A stretch of 64,000 bases of DNA from Chitinivibrionales bacterium (GTDB lineage Bacteria; Fibrobacterota; Chitinivibrionia; Chitinivibrionales; FEN-1185): positions 1 through 64,000 of the forward strand of contig DATJAL010000052.1 in NCBI GenBank assembly GCA_035516255.1, in the 5' to 3' direction. A model generated the notes under the pieces. That model made no database searches and was not told the origin of the DNA. It saw nothing but the letters and a program-made list of their open reading frames with translations. Of the stretch, positions 7,943 through 16,144 are shown piece after piece; positions within the stretch are counted from its first letter, which is position 1; each line of letters starts with the position of its first letter. The position numbers were made by a program, and so were the translations under genes.

Positions 7943-8370
7943 GGCGTCTGCCGGTCACGGCACCGGTTCTCACTCCGGTCTCGGCTGACGCCTCGGGCCG
8001 CCACGGCGCTATGCCGCTTCGCGGCTGCGTCCGGGCGGCATCGCGCTCCAGCGCGACCTCCGCTCGCCCCTGACGTGAAACATCCCCTCTCTGTTTTACA
8101 AGCTCACCATGCAACCATGTCTATCGCCGCGAAGCTGCATACCGCTGAGGATGCGTTGCGAAGGGGCGACGCCTCGCGAGCTTTAATGCGAGCGAACTCG
8201 CGCGCCCCTTTGCAGGAAAGGGTGTGCCCCCGGATCGCCGCCGCGCTATCGTTGTGTGCGACATTTTGCGGCGGCGGAAGCCGGGGGCCAGGGGAAACCA
8301 CGAAGTGGTTTCCCCACCAGATAAAAGACCAATTGTTATTGGATGCACGGTGCCGTGACCGGCAGGCGCC
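7943..8370. repeat. Long palindromic intergenic repeat, full copy
   Basis: The 22-bp end at 7943-7964 and its inverted partner at 8349-8370 differ at one position. The 430-bp element carries the same internal sequences as the 105-bp copy at 6111-6215. It also carries a block at about 7998-8075 that matches the repeat family at 9681-9810 and 15815-15982. It contains no open reading frame that looks like a transposase. Confidence 0.75.
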
Positions 8371-8464
8371 AATATCATTCCGCTTTACTACGCTCCGATT
8401 GCACGAAATGCGGGCCGTAGGTTATCTTTTATACATGCTGCCGATCAACCCAACCGTTCGCGGC

Positions 8465-9319
8465 ATGCCGTTGCCTACAGCTTGGCGTGGGGCCGCCATG
8501 CTGTTTTTCGCCGGAGCTTTGTTTTATTCCTTTGCGGGCTCGCACCCTTCGCCCTCCGGCGACATAAAAATTTTTCTTCCCGAGCCCGGCGCCGAGAACA
8601 AGGCGGCCGATTCCGTTTCAGCCGATACCGCCGAACCCGGCGACGACGCCGAGAAGAAACAGGCCGCACCGCCCTCGCGCATCAACATGGCATGGATCGA
8701 GTCCGGCTGTTTTGTCATGGGCAGCCCCGACGGCGAGGGCGACCCGGACGAGCATCCGCAGCACCGTGTGTGCCTGAGCGGCTTCTACATGGACCGGTAC
8801 GAGGTGACGCAGGAGGAGTACCAGCGATTGACAAAGAAGAACCCGTCGGTGTTCTCGAAATGCCCCAACTGCCCCGTGGAATACGTGTCGTGGACCGAGG
8901 CGAAGGAATACTGCGAGCGGACGGGCAAGCGGCTGCCCACCGAGGCGGAATGGGAATACGCGGCGCGCGGCGGGACCCAGACGCGTTATTTCTGGGGAAA
9001 CTCAATGGACACCGCCTACGTATGGTACCAGGCGAACGCGGGGAACAAAACGCATCCGGTGGGGCAGAAACGGCCGAACCCCTTCGGCCTCTACGACATG
9101 CTCGGCAACGTGCGCGAATGGTGCAGCGACCGGTTCAGCGACAACACCTATCGAACGAGCACCGTGAACGACCCCGTTTCCGTGACCGGCCGATACCCCG
9201 TGATGCGCGGCGGCTCGTGGATGGACGATGCGAAAAAGGTGCGCTGCATGGCGCGGGCCAGCGAGAACCCGAAGACCAAGGACAGCATGATAGGGTTTCG
9301 CTGTGCCGCGGATAAATAA
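8465..9319 (+). CDS. Formylglycine-generating-enzyme-like (SUMF1/FGE-sulfatase domain) exported protein
   Basis: The C-terminal 220 residues are an FGE-sulfatase domain: MAWIESGCFVMGSPDGEGD, the RYEVTQEEY segment, CPVEYVSWTEAKEYC, LPTEAEWEYAARGG, LYDMLGNVREWCSD and the ending MRGGSWMDD...FRCA are all standard. True FGEs oxidise a sulfatase Cys to formylglycine; many bacterial relatives have other roles, and no sulfatase is near. A hydrophobic N-terminal segment (AAMLFFAGALFYSFAG) suggests export or anchoring. The start is uncertain: the open frame reaches back to 8075 through the palindromic repeat; ATGs at 8408, 8435, 8465 and 8498 are possible and none has a good ribosome site. Confidence 0.8.
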   Translation: MPLPTAWRGAAMLFFAGALFYSFAGSHPSPSGDIKIFLPEPGAENKAADSVSADTAEPGDDAEKKQAAPPSRINMAWIESGCFVMGSPDGEGDPDEHPQHRVCLSGFYMDRYEVTQEEYQRLTKKNPSVFSKCPNCPVEYVSWTEAKEYCERTGKRLPTEAEWEYAARGGTQTRYFWGNSMDTAYVWYQANAGNKTHPVGQKRPNPFGLYDMLGNVREWCSDRFSDNTYRTSTVNDPVSVTGRYPVMRGGSWMDDAKKVRCMARASENPKTKDSMIGFRCAADK

Positions 9320-9332
9320 ATAAAATTAAAAT

Positions 9333-9545
9333 GGGCGTTCCCCCGCTGCGCGGGGTCGGTCTCCTTACGGGCTCGGCTATTCGCCTCGTTGCCGGACCGC
9401 CCGAAGTCGCCTTCGTCTCGATACGCCGCTTAAAAGCGGCTGCTCGATGACCGCGGCGAAGGCCGGCATAAAATTGCGCGGAGCGCAACTACCTTTCATT
9501 AGGGAGCGAAGTGACAATTCGCTCTCGCTCACCCTCCAGTCCACC
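9333..9545. repeat. GGGCGTTCCCC-family interspersed repeat, copy A
   Basis: Begins GGGCGTTCCCCCGCTGCGCG and runs through CGGTCTCCTTACGGGCTCGG, the CGCCTCGTTGCCGGACCGCC block and an AGCGGCTGCTCGATG hairpin to CTCCAGTCCACC. The inverted copy at 26550-26692 has the same blocks in the same order. Confidence 0.75.
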
Positions 9546-9680
9546 TGACGCGCGGTATAAAGAATGCTGTTCTGTCAAGATGTAATATCTGCCCCACGTG
9601 GCATTCTTAAAAGTAAATGAATCCGCTTAGTAGGGCAAATATTATAATTGTGAAGATGCTTATCTGCCAAGCGCCAGGCA

Positions 9681-9810
9681 GGATTGGAGGCCGCGCTGGA
9701 GCGCGGTGCTGCCCGGCCCTCGCCGATAGGCATAGAGGGGCCGTGGCAGCCCGAGCCGAAGGCGAGACCGGAAGGACGGCCGCCGACGCGAAGCGACGGG
9801 GCGCCCAATC
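9681..9810. repeat. GGGCGTTCCCC-family interspersed repeat, copy B (inverted)
   Basis: Read on the minus strand it starts ATTGGGCGCCCCGTCGCTTC, passes CGCCTTCGGCTCGGGCTGCC and ends with GCGCGGCCTCCAATCC. It matches the copy at 15815-15982 block by block and abuts the 3' end of pdxA. Confidence 0.75.
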
Positions 9811-10818
9811 TTAATTATTAATTTTATTTTTCCACAGCAGAATAGCAGCTTCAATAGCTGCCAGCAAGCTCTTTTCCGACGCCACGCCTTTTCCTGCTTT
9901 GTCAAACGCGGTGCCGTGGCCCACCGAGGTGCGGATGATGGGCAGCCCGACCGTGATGTTGACCCCGCTCTCGAAGTCGCGCGACTTGAGCGCAACGAAG
10001 CCGTGGTCGTGCAGCATGGCCACCACGCCGTCGAACTCGCCTTTGAACGAGCGCGTGAACACCGTGTCGGGAGGGTAGGGGCCGCTCGCGTTGATGCCTT
10101 CCTTTTTCGCAAGGTCGATCGCCGGTGTAATGTGCTCGGTCTCCTCGTTGCCGAACAGCCCGTTCTCGCCCGCGTGCGGGTTGAGCCCGCCCACGGCGAT
10201 GCGCGGCGCCCTGACGCCGAGCCCGAGCAGCGTTTTGTAAAGCAGGCGGATGTTCATTAAAACCCTGTCCGCGGTAATGAGGCCGATGGCGTCGCGCAGG
10301 CTCACGTGCGTGGTCACGTGCACCACATAAACGTTTTCTACCGCGAACATCATGGAGAATTCCCTTGTGCCGGTCTTGTCCGCGAGGATTTCGGTGTGCC
10401 CGGGATAGTTGATGCCCGCCATATGCAGCGCCTCTTTGCTGATCGGGTTGGTGATCATGCCGCATATCTTTTTGTCAAGGCACAGTTCGATCCCCCTGAT
10501 CACGTATTCGTAGGAGGCCTTTCCGCAATTCGCCTGCGGCCTTCCCAAGGCGAAATTCCCGACCGTGATTTGCTTCATGTCAAGAACGTTGACGAGACCC
10601 TTTTGGAAATCCTCCGGCGAGGCCATGGCGTGGAATTTGTCCCTGCGCTTGAGGCGTTTTGCGGTTTCCGCAAGCACGCCGAGGTCGCCGATGATGAAAA
10701 TGCCCACGGCCTTGGGAAGTTTGGATGACGAAAGCGCCTTGAGCGCGATTTCCGGGCCGATGCCGGCCGGGTCGCCCATGGTGATGGCGAAGAGGGGAAT
10801 GGATGTTTTTTTTTGCAT
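9811..10818 (-). CDS. pdxA: 4-hydroxythreonine-4-phosphate dehydrogenase
   Basis: NAD-dependent enzyme of the DXP-dependent route to pyridoxal phosphate; it oxidises and decarboxylates 4-phosphohydroxy-L-threonine. The 335 residues match the family length. Visible landmarks are the start TMGDPAGIGPEIALKAL, the substrate loop MITNPISKEALHMAGINYPG, and the metal-binding His residues in PGHTEI, VTTHVSLRD and MLHDHGFVALK. GLNPHAGENGLFG completes the active site. A GGA-containing ribosome site (AAGGA) lies 8 bases before the ATG. No other vitamin B6 gene is near. A repeat element abuts its 3' end. Confidence 0.95.
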   Translation of the reverse strand: MQKKTSIPLFAITMGDPAGIGPEIALKALSSSKLPKAVGIFIIGDLGVLAETAKRLKRRDKFHAMASPEDFQKGLVNVLDMKQITVGNFALGRPQANCGKASYEYVIRGIELCLDKKICGMITNPISKEALHMAGINYPGHTEILADKTGTREFSMMFAVENVYVVHVTTHVSLRDAIGLITADRVLMNIRLLYKTLLGLGVRAPRIAVGGLNPHAGENGLFGNEETEHITPAIDLAKKEGINASGPYPPDTVFTRSFKGEFDGVVAMLHDHGFVALKSRDFESGVNITVGLPIIRTSVGHGTAFDKAGKGVASEKSLLAAIEAAILLWKNKINN

Positions 10819-10892
10819 TGATGATGATCCTTATTTATTTATGCGGCGGAAACACTCTTTATTACATTGGTATTTTATCTGGCGATATTCGT

Positions 10893-11114
10893 CTAACATG
10901 TCAGGCAATAAAAATGCCCCCAACGCCTCGGCATTTCCGTAATCCTTCCAATACATAAAAGTGAATCACCAAATAATTGATATTTCATATTGTAGACTGA
11001 TTCCGGAAATGTGTCAATTTCAATTAATTTCCCTATAATTTTTCTTGAATCAAATTCATATTTTGACTTTGTCCATGAACAGTTTATTACAACCGGTTTT
11101 TTCTCACTAACCAT
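10893..11114 (-). CDS. Small ORF in AT-rich patch, probably the 3' fragment of a broken gene
   Basis: A 73-residue frame that I cannot assign. It carries alternating strand-like segments (YEFDSRKIIGKLIEID, then YQLFGDSLLCIG) of the kind found in small lipocalin-like or beta-barrel proteins. In-frame stops lie just upstream of its ATG. The 84-residue secreted ORF ends only 41 bases earlier on the same strand. Together the two read like the N- and C-terminal parts of one small secreted protein separated by a stop and a shift of frame. Base composition is clearly more AT-rich than pdxA next door. Confidence 0.35.
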   Translation of the reverse strand: MVSEKKPVVINCSWTKSKYEFDSRKIIGKLIEIDTFPESVYNMKYQLFGDSLLCIGRITEMPRRWGHFYCLTC

Positions 11115-11155
11115 TCGCCCTTACCTTTAAATACTAATGTCCATAATTTGCCATA

Positions 11156-11410
11156 TTAATACAAAGTGGTATTAAAATATTTGTCCCTTGTAAAAACAAT
11201 TCCGTAATTGTCAATCATTTTGTAATCTTTGTCTTCGATGGAAATCCATTTTCCCATCAAACAATGATCGATTGCAAACGAGTCGGAATAGGGATTTTTA
11301 TTTTCGACAGAATCATATTCTTTGCAATCAGTAACATTACCGTCACCGAATAAAAGTGAATGAAGGCTTGCGATCAACAAGGTTGCTAAGAGTAAGATGT
11401 TAAAGTTCAT
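11156..11410 (-). CDS. Small secreted hypothetical protein (84 aa), possibly truncated
   Basis: I place the start at the ATG at 11410 because it opens a clean signal peptide (FNILLLATLLIASLHSLLF). The frame upstream of it runs through palindromic repeat DNA. The mature part has CLMGKWISIEDKDYKMIDN, where a GKW motif opens the first strand of many lipocalin-like domains, and stops soon afterwards at NTTLY. The domain is too short to be complete, and the ORF downstream (10893-11114) could be its other half. AT-rich compared with the surroundings; no ribosome site stands out. Confidence 0.4.
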   Translation of the reverse strand: MNFNILLLATLLIASLHSLLFGDGNVTDCKEYDSVENKNPYSDSFAIDHCLMGKWISIEDKDYKMIDNYGIVFTRDKYFNTTLY

Positions 11411-11534
11411 TTTTAGGATTTTTGGAGTATTTATGGAATATCTTCCGGACGTGATTCTCAATTTGCAGCAAATTATTGGTACACAACCTGCGCACAGGCG
11501 CGCTGCATTACCGATAGAAAATAGGTTCGTGTGC

Positions 11535-11553
11535 CACTGCCGTCCCGGCAGTG
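11535..11553. repeat. 19-bp hairpin repeat (CACTGCCG-N3-CGGCAGTG)
   Basis: Perfect 8-bp inverted repeat with a 3-base loop, in the sequence GTGCCACTGCCGTCCCGGCA and following GTG. A sister hairpin with the same layout lies at 11634-11652. Confidence 0.6.
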
Positions 11554-11633
11554 CTCTTGACCGTTGCATATAAACTAAATAATCACGCGGGCGGGAAACC
11601 AAACTTTGCTTTCAATGGATGCTATAAGAAGAA

Positions 11634-11652
11634 CACGGCCGAGACGGCCGTG
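11634..11652. repeat. 19-bp hairpin repeat (CACGGCCG-N3-CGGCCGTG)
   Basis: Perfect 8-bp inverted repeat with the 3-base loop AGA, followed by CCAC. Same size and flanking style as the hairpin at 11535-11553, so the two are probably members of one small intergenic family. Confidence 0.6.
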
Positions 11653-11751
11653 CCACACGAGGGCTTCTTTCCCCAAAAGCAAGTCTTCTTCCTCTTCGCT
11701 GCCTGCGGCAAGAAATAAAATCGGGAATATTTCTTCTGCCCGGCATTAGCA

Positions 11752-11876
11752 GGCCGTTGAAAAACCCCACATAGGATTTAAAATTGCTTGACTTTATGGC
11801 ATGAAATGGCGATTTTAAGCAAATTTAGCCAGCGCATTTGTCAAGAAAACGCCTCAAGGCAAGTTTTTCAACGGCC
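11752..11876. mobile_element. 125-bp MITE-like element with 13-bp terminal inverted repeats
   Basis: GGCCGTTGAAAAA (11752-11764) and TTTTTCAACGGCC (11864-11876) are perfect inverted repeats bounding 99 bases of non-coding sequence. This is the build of a miniature inverted-repeat transposable element. Ends resembling this are common on bacterial insertion sequences, but no transposase or target duplication is clear here. Confidence 0.6.
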
Positions 11877-11890
11877 CGGTAGGCAGACTG

Positions 11891-11944
11891 TAGGGCGCGC
11901 AAGAGCGCGTTGCCGGCCGACCCCGCAAAGCGGGGGAACGCCCG
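11891..11944. repeat. GGGCGTTCCCC-family repeat, short inverted copy D
   Basis: TAGGGCGCGCAAGAGCGCGT, then TGCCGGCCGACCCCGC and GCGGGGGAACGCCC. On the minus strand it starts with the family end GGGCGTTCCCCCGC but lacks most of the interior. Confidence 0.6.
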
Positions 11945-12014
11945 GGTTTTTTAAATTATTTAACGGCACTACAAACTGGTGCGGGGTTCCCAGATTTTTA
12001 TTTATTTCAAAAAT

Positions 12015-12050
12015 AGAAAAGAAAAGGGCGACCCACACGGATCACCCTTT
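12015..12050 (-). terminator. Rho-independent terminator of the beta-helix protein gene
   Basis: Leftward, AAGGGTGA and TCGCCCTT form an 8-bp stem with one G-U pair around the loop TCCGTGTGGG, followed by TTCTTTTC. It lies about 35 bases beyond the stop of the gene at 12082-14343. Confidence 0.7.
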
Positions 12051-12081
12051 CAATTTCACTAAACAAAATTTCAATCAAGAA

Positions 12082-14343
12082 TCAATGACCCACATAATCT
12101 CCGAATCTGATCATCGTGGGACTTGGATTTTTCACTGCGGCTCCCGTGTCGTTCACCGCATGTAAAATCGTTCCCTGGTCTCCGGCAAGCGCAAAGGTGA
12201 CCACGCGATGGACCGAGATTCCCGGAAGTTTCGGCGCCTCTATGGCATTCGTGGTGGTGATCGCGGCCCTTCTCATATAGGAATAGATGCCCAGTCCCCA
12301 TCCGTAGAATTTCGTGGCGCGGCTGGTCACCTTGATTGCGGGTATTCCCGGCACGGCGCCCTCCATCCACGACGCCTGGTTCGGCACGTCGTAGGGAAGC
12401 TCATTCTGATAGAAATACTGCTGGCCGTTTTCACCGTTCCATACCGTGTTGTATTTCTGCCAATGCTCCACCATTTGTCCGTAGGTGATGCAGTTGTTGC
12501 CGTTGATGTAAAGGCCGTCTCTGATTGTAGTGGAGTCCGCGTTCCATCCCGCGCCCGCCCCGTGGTCTGCGCGCCAGATCCAGGAATGGTCCAGGATGGT
12601 GTTGTTGCTGTTGAAGATCGCGCCGATTTTTGTGGTGCCTACAACGGAGCCGCCGCAGCGGGCAAACAGATCGAACACGAACGGCGGGTTGGCGCTATGG
12701 TCCGCAACGCTTCCAGAATCGCCAATTTGGAGCAAACAAGGCGAATCGCCGCCTGTACCGGCTTCATACAGAATATTGGCGACAATGATGCCGTCCGCAT
12801 CCGCTGTCTTGAGGCAGATTGAGCCGTTCTGCGCCTGCAGCGTGGCCATGCCCAAGCCCAGCACCACGGTGTTGGGACGCTGGACAAGGATCGGCGTGCT
12901 GACCACGTAAATTCCAGGGGTGAGGATGAGGTTCTTGCCCTGGGCGAGCGCCGCGTTAATGGTGGTGGCATTGTCGGTTCCCGCGATTGCAATGTAAAAT
13001 TGATCGATCGGCAACAGATCGCCGGCAGGCGTGCCGTTGTCCCACGTTATACCCTGGCTGTTCGTGCGCAGGGCGGGAACGAACACTGAGTATGTTTGGG
13101 CGTTGTTGTCAAACACCACATAGGGTTTCTCACGCACCAACGGGGTTTTGGCGACCACGCTGATGCCGCCCGAGGGCCAGTTTTCCGCCGGGGGATTGTC
13201 GCAGCCTTGAACCAGAAAGTTCCAGATGCCGCTGGAAGGGATTCCATTGAGAACGCTGTTTCGAATGTAAAACTGTTGCGCGCAGCCGGTTGAAATCGCG
13301 CCGTCGATTTTGGAATCGGATATGAATCCGCCGCTGGCGCCGCTGTTGCAAATGCTCATGGTTCCTTTCACGTGCATGCGTCTAAAGGGGTCGGCCTGCG
13401 AAACGGCCCAGACTTCCTGGCCGCCCGTCGGCGTGACCGAAAAGCCTTCCACACCGCGCCAGAACGATCCCGTCCCATCCTCGGTCGCCTGTACCGTTCC
13501 CGTTACCTGTACGTCCTCGGGAGACATACCCAATCCATACGCCTGCATGTAATACCTGACCGTGATGTTCACGGAATAGCTGCCGGGTTTGAAGAAGAAC
13601 GCGGCCCGGTTGGTTCCAAACTGGCTTGACGCAGTGTGCGCCGCGTCGAGAACGCCCTGGATCGAGCTCGACGACATCGTTGCGTCGAAGATATGGGTGT
13701 TGGGACCGAAATCGGGAGCGGCCGGCAATACGCCGAGCGTGAAATTGACCGTGGTATTGTAGGAATCCAAGGTCTGGATCACCGAGGCAAAGCCGGACTT
13801 GCTCGCCTGAATCCAGTCCAAGGCCGCGGTTTTGGAAAGTCTTTCCGTTTTGGAAAGCGAACCGGAAACGGCGAAGTGGTCGGCGGCGGTGGAAACCAGC
13901 ATGCTTTTCGCTTCTTTGTCCCCGATTGCCACACGCAACACCAGCATGGCTTTTCCAAGTTTGTCCACGCTGAAGGAGACCTTGGTGGTACCCTGTGTGA
14001 GAAGTCCGGAAAACACCTTGGCGACCAACCTGCCGCGGACGTCGTACAATGCTGCCGAGGCAGGCATGTCGGCCGGTCCGTTAAAAGTGAAAATACCGTT
14101 TTTGTAATTAAGGCTGTATGCTGTCTGATGAACGGCATTGCCGGCCGGCAGAGTGCCCACCTGGCCTGTCAGCAGATACGTCCCGTCGGAATTCGAGGTG
14201 CAGGACAACGGCGTATTGAAGATTTTAATCACCGCGCCGGCGATGCCCTGTCCTGAAGTGTTTGAAACTTTTCCGGTAATGTTGACGGTCTGGCCGAGAA
14301 GGAGCGATACAAAAAGAAGGATGTATAATGATGCTTTTCTCAT
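12082..14343 (-). CDS. Large secreted beta-helix-like protein with CarboxypepD_reg-like N-terminus and internal sorting-like module
   Basis: 753 residues. A signal peptide (to about residue 18) leads into a CarboxypepD_reg-like domain starting VNITGKVSNTSGQGIAGAVI. A sorting-tail-like module with LYDVRGRLVAKVF lies at about 95-155, well inside the protein. From about residue 215 the sequence resembles a family of secreted proteins common in actinobacteria and often mislabelled 'adenylyl cyclase' or 'coagulation factor 5/8 type'. Landmarks are FFFKPGSYSVNITVRYYMQA, QADPFRRMHVKG, REKPYVVFDN, QGKNLILTPGIYVVSTPI, HSWIWRADHGAGAGWN and FYQNELPYDVPNQASW. A right-handed beta-helix acting on polysaccharide is my inference. 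The ribosome site AGGAGG is strong; a TATAAT at 14434-14439 may be its -10. Confidence 0.75.
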   Translation of the reverse strand: MRKASLYILLFVSLLLGQTVNITGKVSNTSGQGIAGAVIKIFNTPLSCTSNSDGTYLLTGQVGTLPAGNAVHQTAYSLNYKNGIFTFNGPADMPASAALYDVRGRLVAKVFSGLLTQGTTKVSFSVDKLGKAMLVLRVAIGDKEAKSMLVSTAADHFAVSGSLSKTERLSKTAALDWIQASKSGFASVIQTLDSYNTTVNFTLGVLPAAPDFGPNTHIFDATMSSSSIQGVLDAAHTASSQFGTNRAAFFFKPGSYSVNITVRYYMQAYGLGMSPEDVQVTGTVQATEDGTGSFWRGVEGFSVTPTGGQEVWAVSQADPFRRMHVKGTMSICNSGASGGFISDSKIDGAISTGCAQQFYIRNSVLNGIPSSGIWNFLVQGCDNPPAENWPSGGISVVAKTPLVREKPYVVFDNNAQTYSVFVPALRTNSQGITWDNGTPAGDLLPIDQFYIAIAGTDNATTINAALAQGKNLILTPGIYVVSTPILVQRPNTVVLGLGMATLQAQNGSICLKTADADGIIVANILYEAGTGGDSPCLLQIGDSGSVADHSANPPFVFDLFARCGGSVVGTTKIGAIFNSNNTILDHSWIWRADHGAGAGWNADSTTIRDGLYINGNNCITYGQMVEHWQKYNTVWNGENGQQYFYQNELPYDVPNQASWMEGAVPGIPAIKVTSRATKFYGWGLGIYSYMRRAAITTTNAIEAPKLPGISVHRVVTFALAGDQGTILHAVNDTGAAVKNPSPTMIRFGDYVGH

Positions 14344-15001
14344 ATCAACAAACCTCCTAGAGGGGGTGAGAAGGTTAATTAAGCGATAAAGTGTTATTCG
14401 GTTATTTTTGTATCAAAAAACCATTTCATTATTATTATATACCAATTTGCAGAATTGTTCCATGATATCATTATTCATTGATGCTGATATCCATAATATA
14501 ATAATATAATATCCAAAGGTGATAGATTTTTTATTAGGTCAATTAAAATATTTGCGAACATATTTCTTTGTAACATATTGATTATAAATAGCAAAATAAT
14601 AATTTATCCCTGCGAACATAAAATTTTCGCGAACAATCTGCTTGCAGGTTTGCAAATAAAAATCTCCTTACTTATCCGCTTAAGACTAATGTCAGGTGAT
14701 ACAGGACAAGGCTGTTTGATTAATCCTGCCCCATCCCAGGCGGTATTTTCCGCTTATCTTTTCAACCATGCCGGAAAACAGGGAAGGATATTTATTGACG
14801 GCATGCGACAGGCTTATGCAATTACTGTTGCGATTCCCCGCGGCATTGCGCCATGAGATGCATGATTTCGTGGCAGATCGGCGGCAAGAGCATGGGCGGG
14901 AAAACACTTGTCACGGAAGAATGACGATTCGAAAAGAACCCGGGGCAGTTTTCGAGGCGGGCTTTCATCATCGGACGGCTTCTCCTGAATGACGCGGCCA
15001 T
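14344..15001. other. AT-rich intergenic region between divergent genes
   Basis: About 650 bases. The first 300 are very AT-rich and contain the probable leftward promoter of the beta-helix gene (TATAAT on the minus strand at 14434-14439, poor -35). The rest (about 14690-15000) has short open frames on both strands, none with a ribosome site or recognisable sequence. I see no gene I would defend. Confidence 0.4.
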
Positions 15002-15030
15002 TTGACTTTGTCCGGCAATGAATTTATATT
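15002..15030 (+). promoter_or_regulatory. Sigma70-type promoter of the LRR protein gene
   Basis: TTGACT at 15002-15007, a 17-base spacer, then TATATT at 15025-15030. The predicted start of transcription near 15037 leaves a leader of about 50 bases before the ATG at 15088. Confidence 0.7.
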
Positions 15031-15087
15031 AATTACTACATACTTTACAAATAGTAGAATGGCAACAGTTTCAGCAAGGGGGACCGT

Positions 15088-15786
15088 ATGAAAAAGACCA
15101 TGTTCCTTCTCCTCGCCGCGGCGTTCACGCTGGGGTGGTGCCAGCCCAAGCCCGACGAGACAGCCCTGGTGCGGGCCATCCTCGACAGCGCGGGCCGCTC
15201 CTCCGTGACCGTGGAAAGCGTCACCAAGGTTGATTCCCAGGGACGAATCACCGTTCTCGACCTTACCAACAAGGAAATGGAAAAGGGAGGGATCAAAAGC
15301 ATCCCTTCCGAGATAGGGAACCTCAAGGCCCTGGCCACGCTCCTGCTCGGCAGGAACGAAATAGCCGAGATCCCGCCGGAAATCGGCCAGCTCAAATCGC
15401 TTGTCAAGCTCGACCTCCAGTACAACGACCTCAGCGAACTGCCGCCGGAAATCGGCGGGTGCGTCAGCCTGCAGGAACTCGACGTGCGCCAGAACCAGCT
15501 CTCCAAGCTGCCGCGGGAGCTCTTTTCGCTCAAGTCGCTCAGGGTGCTGCAATTGTGGGGCAACCGCTTCACGTCGTTGCCCGAGGAAATTGGAAAGCTC
15601 ACGTCCCTCAGGGAGCTCTACCTCATGAACAACAGGCTCATGACGCTCCCGCCGGCCCTCACCAAAATGAAAGGGCTCACCTACGTTGACTTTCAGGACA
15701 ACAAGCTCTGCACGCCCAATGCCGAACTCGCGGCTTGGCTCAAGAAATGGGACGACACGTGGAAGTCGAAGCAGAAATGCTGGTAA
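15088..15786 (+). CDS. Secreted leucine-rich-repeat protein
   Basis: A signal peptide ending near GWCQ is followed by about six 23-residue leucine-rich repeats of the bacterial 'plant-like' type, each built as LPPEIGxLxSLxxLxLxxNxL; examples are LPPEIGGCVSLQELDVRQN and LPEEIGKLTSLRELYLMNN. Such repeats form a curved protein-binding surface. The C-terminal cap has two Cys residues (LCTPN and QKCW) that could form a disulfide outside the cytoplasm. It stands alone behind its own promoter. A cell-surface or periplasmic adhesion or binding role is a reasonable guess; no partner is indicated. Confidence 0.85.
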   Translation: MKKTMFLLLAAAFTLGWCQPKPDETALVRAILDSAGRSSVTVESVTKVDSQGRITVLDLTNKEMEKGGIKSIPSEIGNLKALATLLLGRNEIAEIPPEIGQLKSLVKLDLQYNDLSELPPEIGGCVSLQELDVRQNQLSKLPRELFSLKSLRVLQLWGNRFTSLPEEIGKLTSLRELYLMNNRLMTLPPALTKMKGLTYVDFQDNKLCTPNAELAAWLKKWDDTWKSKQKCW

Positions 15787-15814
15787 TTGCTAAATAAGAA
15801 TATTTAAATAAATT

Positions 15815-15982
15815 GGGCGTTCCCCCGGGTAATAGGGGCGAAAAATATTTCGCACCTATAACCGGGGTCGGTTCTCCTTCCGGTCCCGCCTTCGGCTCGG
15901 GCTGCCACGGCCCGATGGCGCTTGCGCGCCGGGGTCCGGGCAGCACCGCGCTCCGGCGCGGCCTCCAGTCGCCCCTAACGCG
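15815..15982. repeat. GGGCGTTCCCC-family interspersed repeat, copy C
   Basis: Begins TTGGGCGTTCCCCCGGGTAA and carries a small internal palindrome (AATAGGGGCGAAAAATATTT, then CGCACCTATAACC). It continues with CCGCCTTCGGCTCGGGCTGC and ends with GCGCGGCCTCCAGTCGCCCC. It is the + strand counterpart of the copy at 9681-9810. The rest of the 15.8-16.14 kb gap shows no gene. Confidence 0.75.
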
Positions 15983-16144
15983 TCGGCGAACTTCTTATTA
16001 ATCAACAACCTTCATTGACTCCATCGACCTGCTCCTTTATTTACCATCAAGAAGTCCGGTGTATATTTCCAAGTACAAAGTCGGCGGAGACATTTCGATC
16101 ACTCCTTATTTTTTTTATCCAAAGTTTATCAATTCCTTCTTTCG

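Noticed and set aside
8075-8464. N-terminal extension of the FGE-like protein
   Set aside because: The extension is encoded by the palindromic repeat and has no ribosome site or sensible protein sequence, so I start the gene at 8465, with other nearby ATGs possible.
14692-14992. Short frames in the 14.4-15.0 kb gap as genes
   Set aside because: Overlapping frames on both strands with no ribosome site and no recognisable motif.
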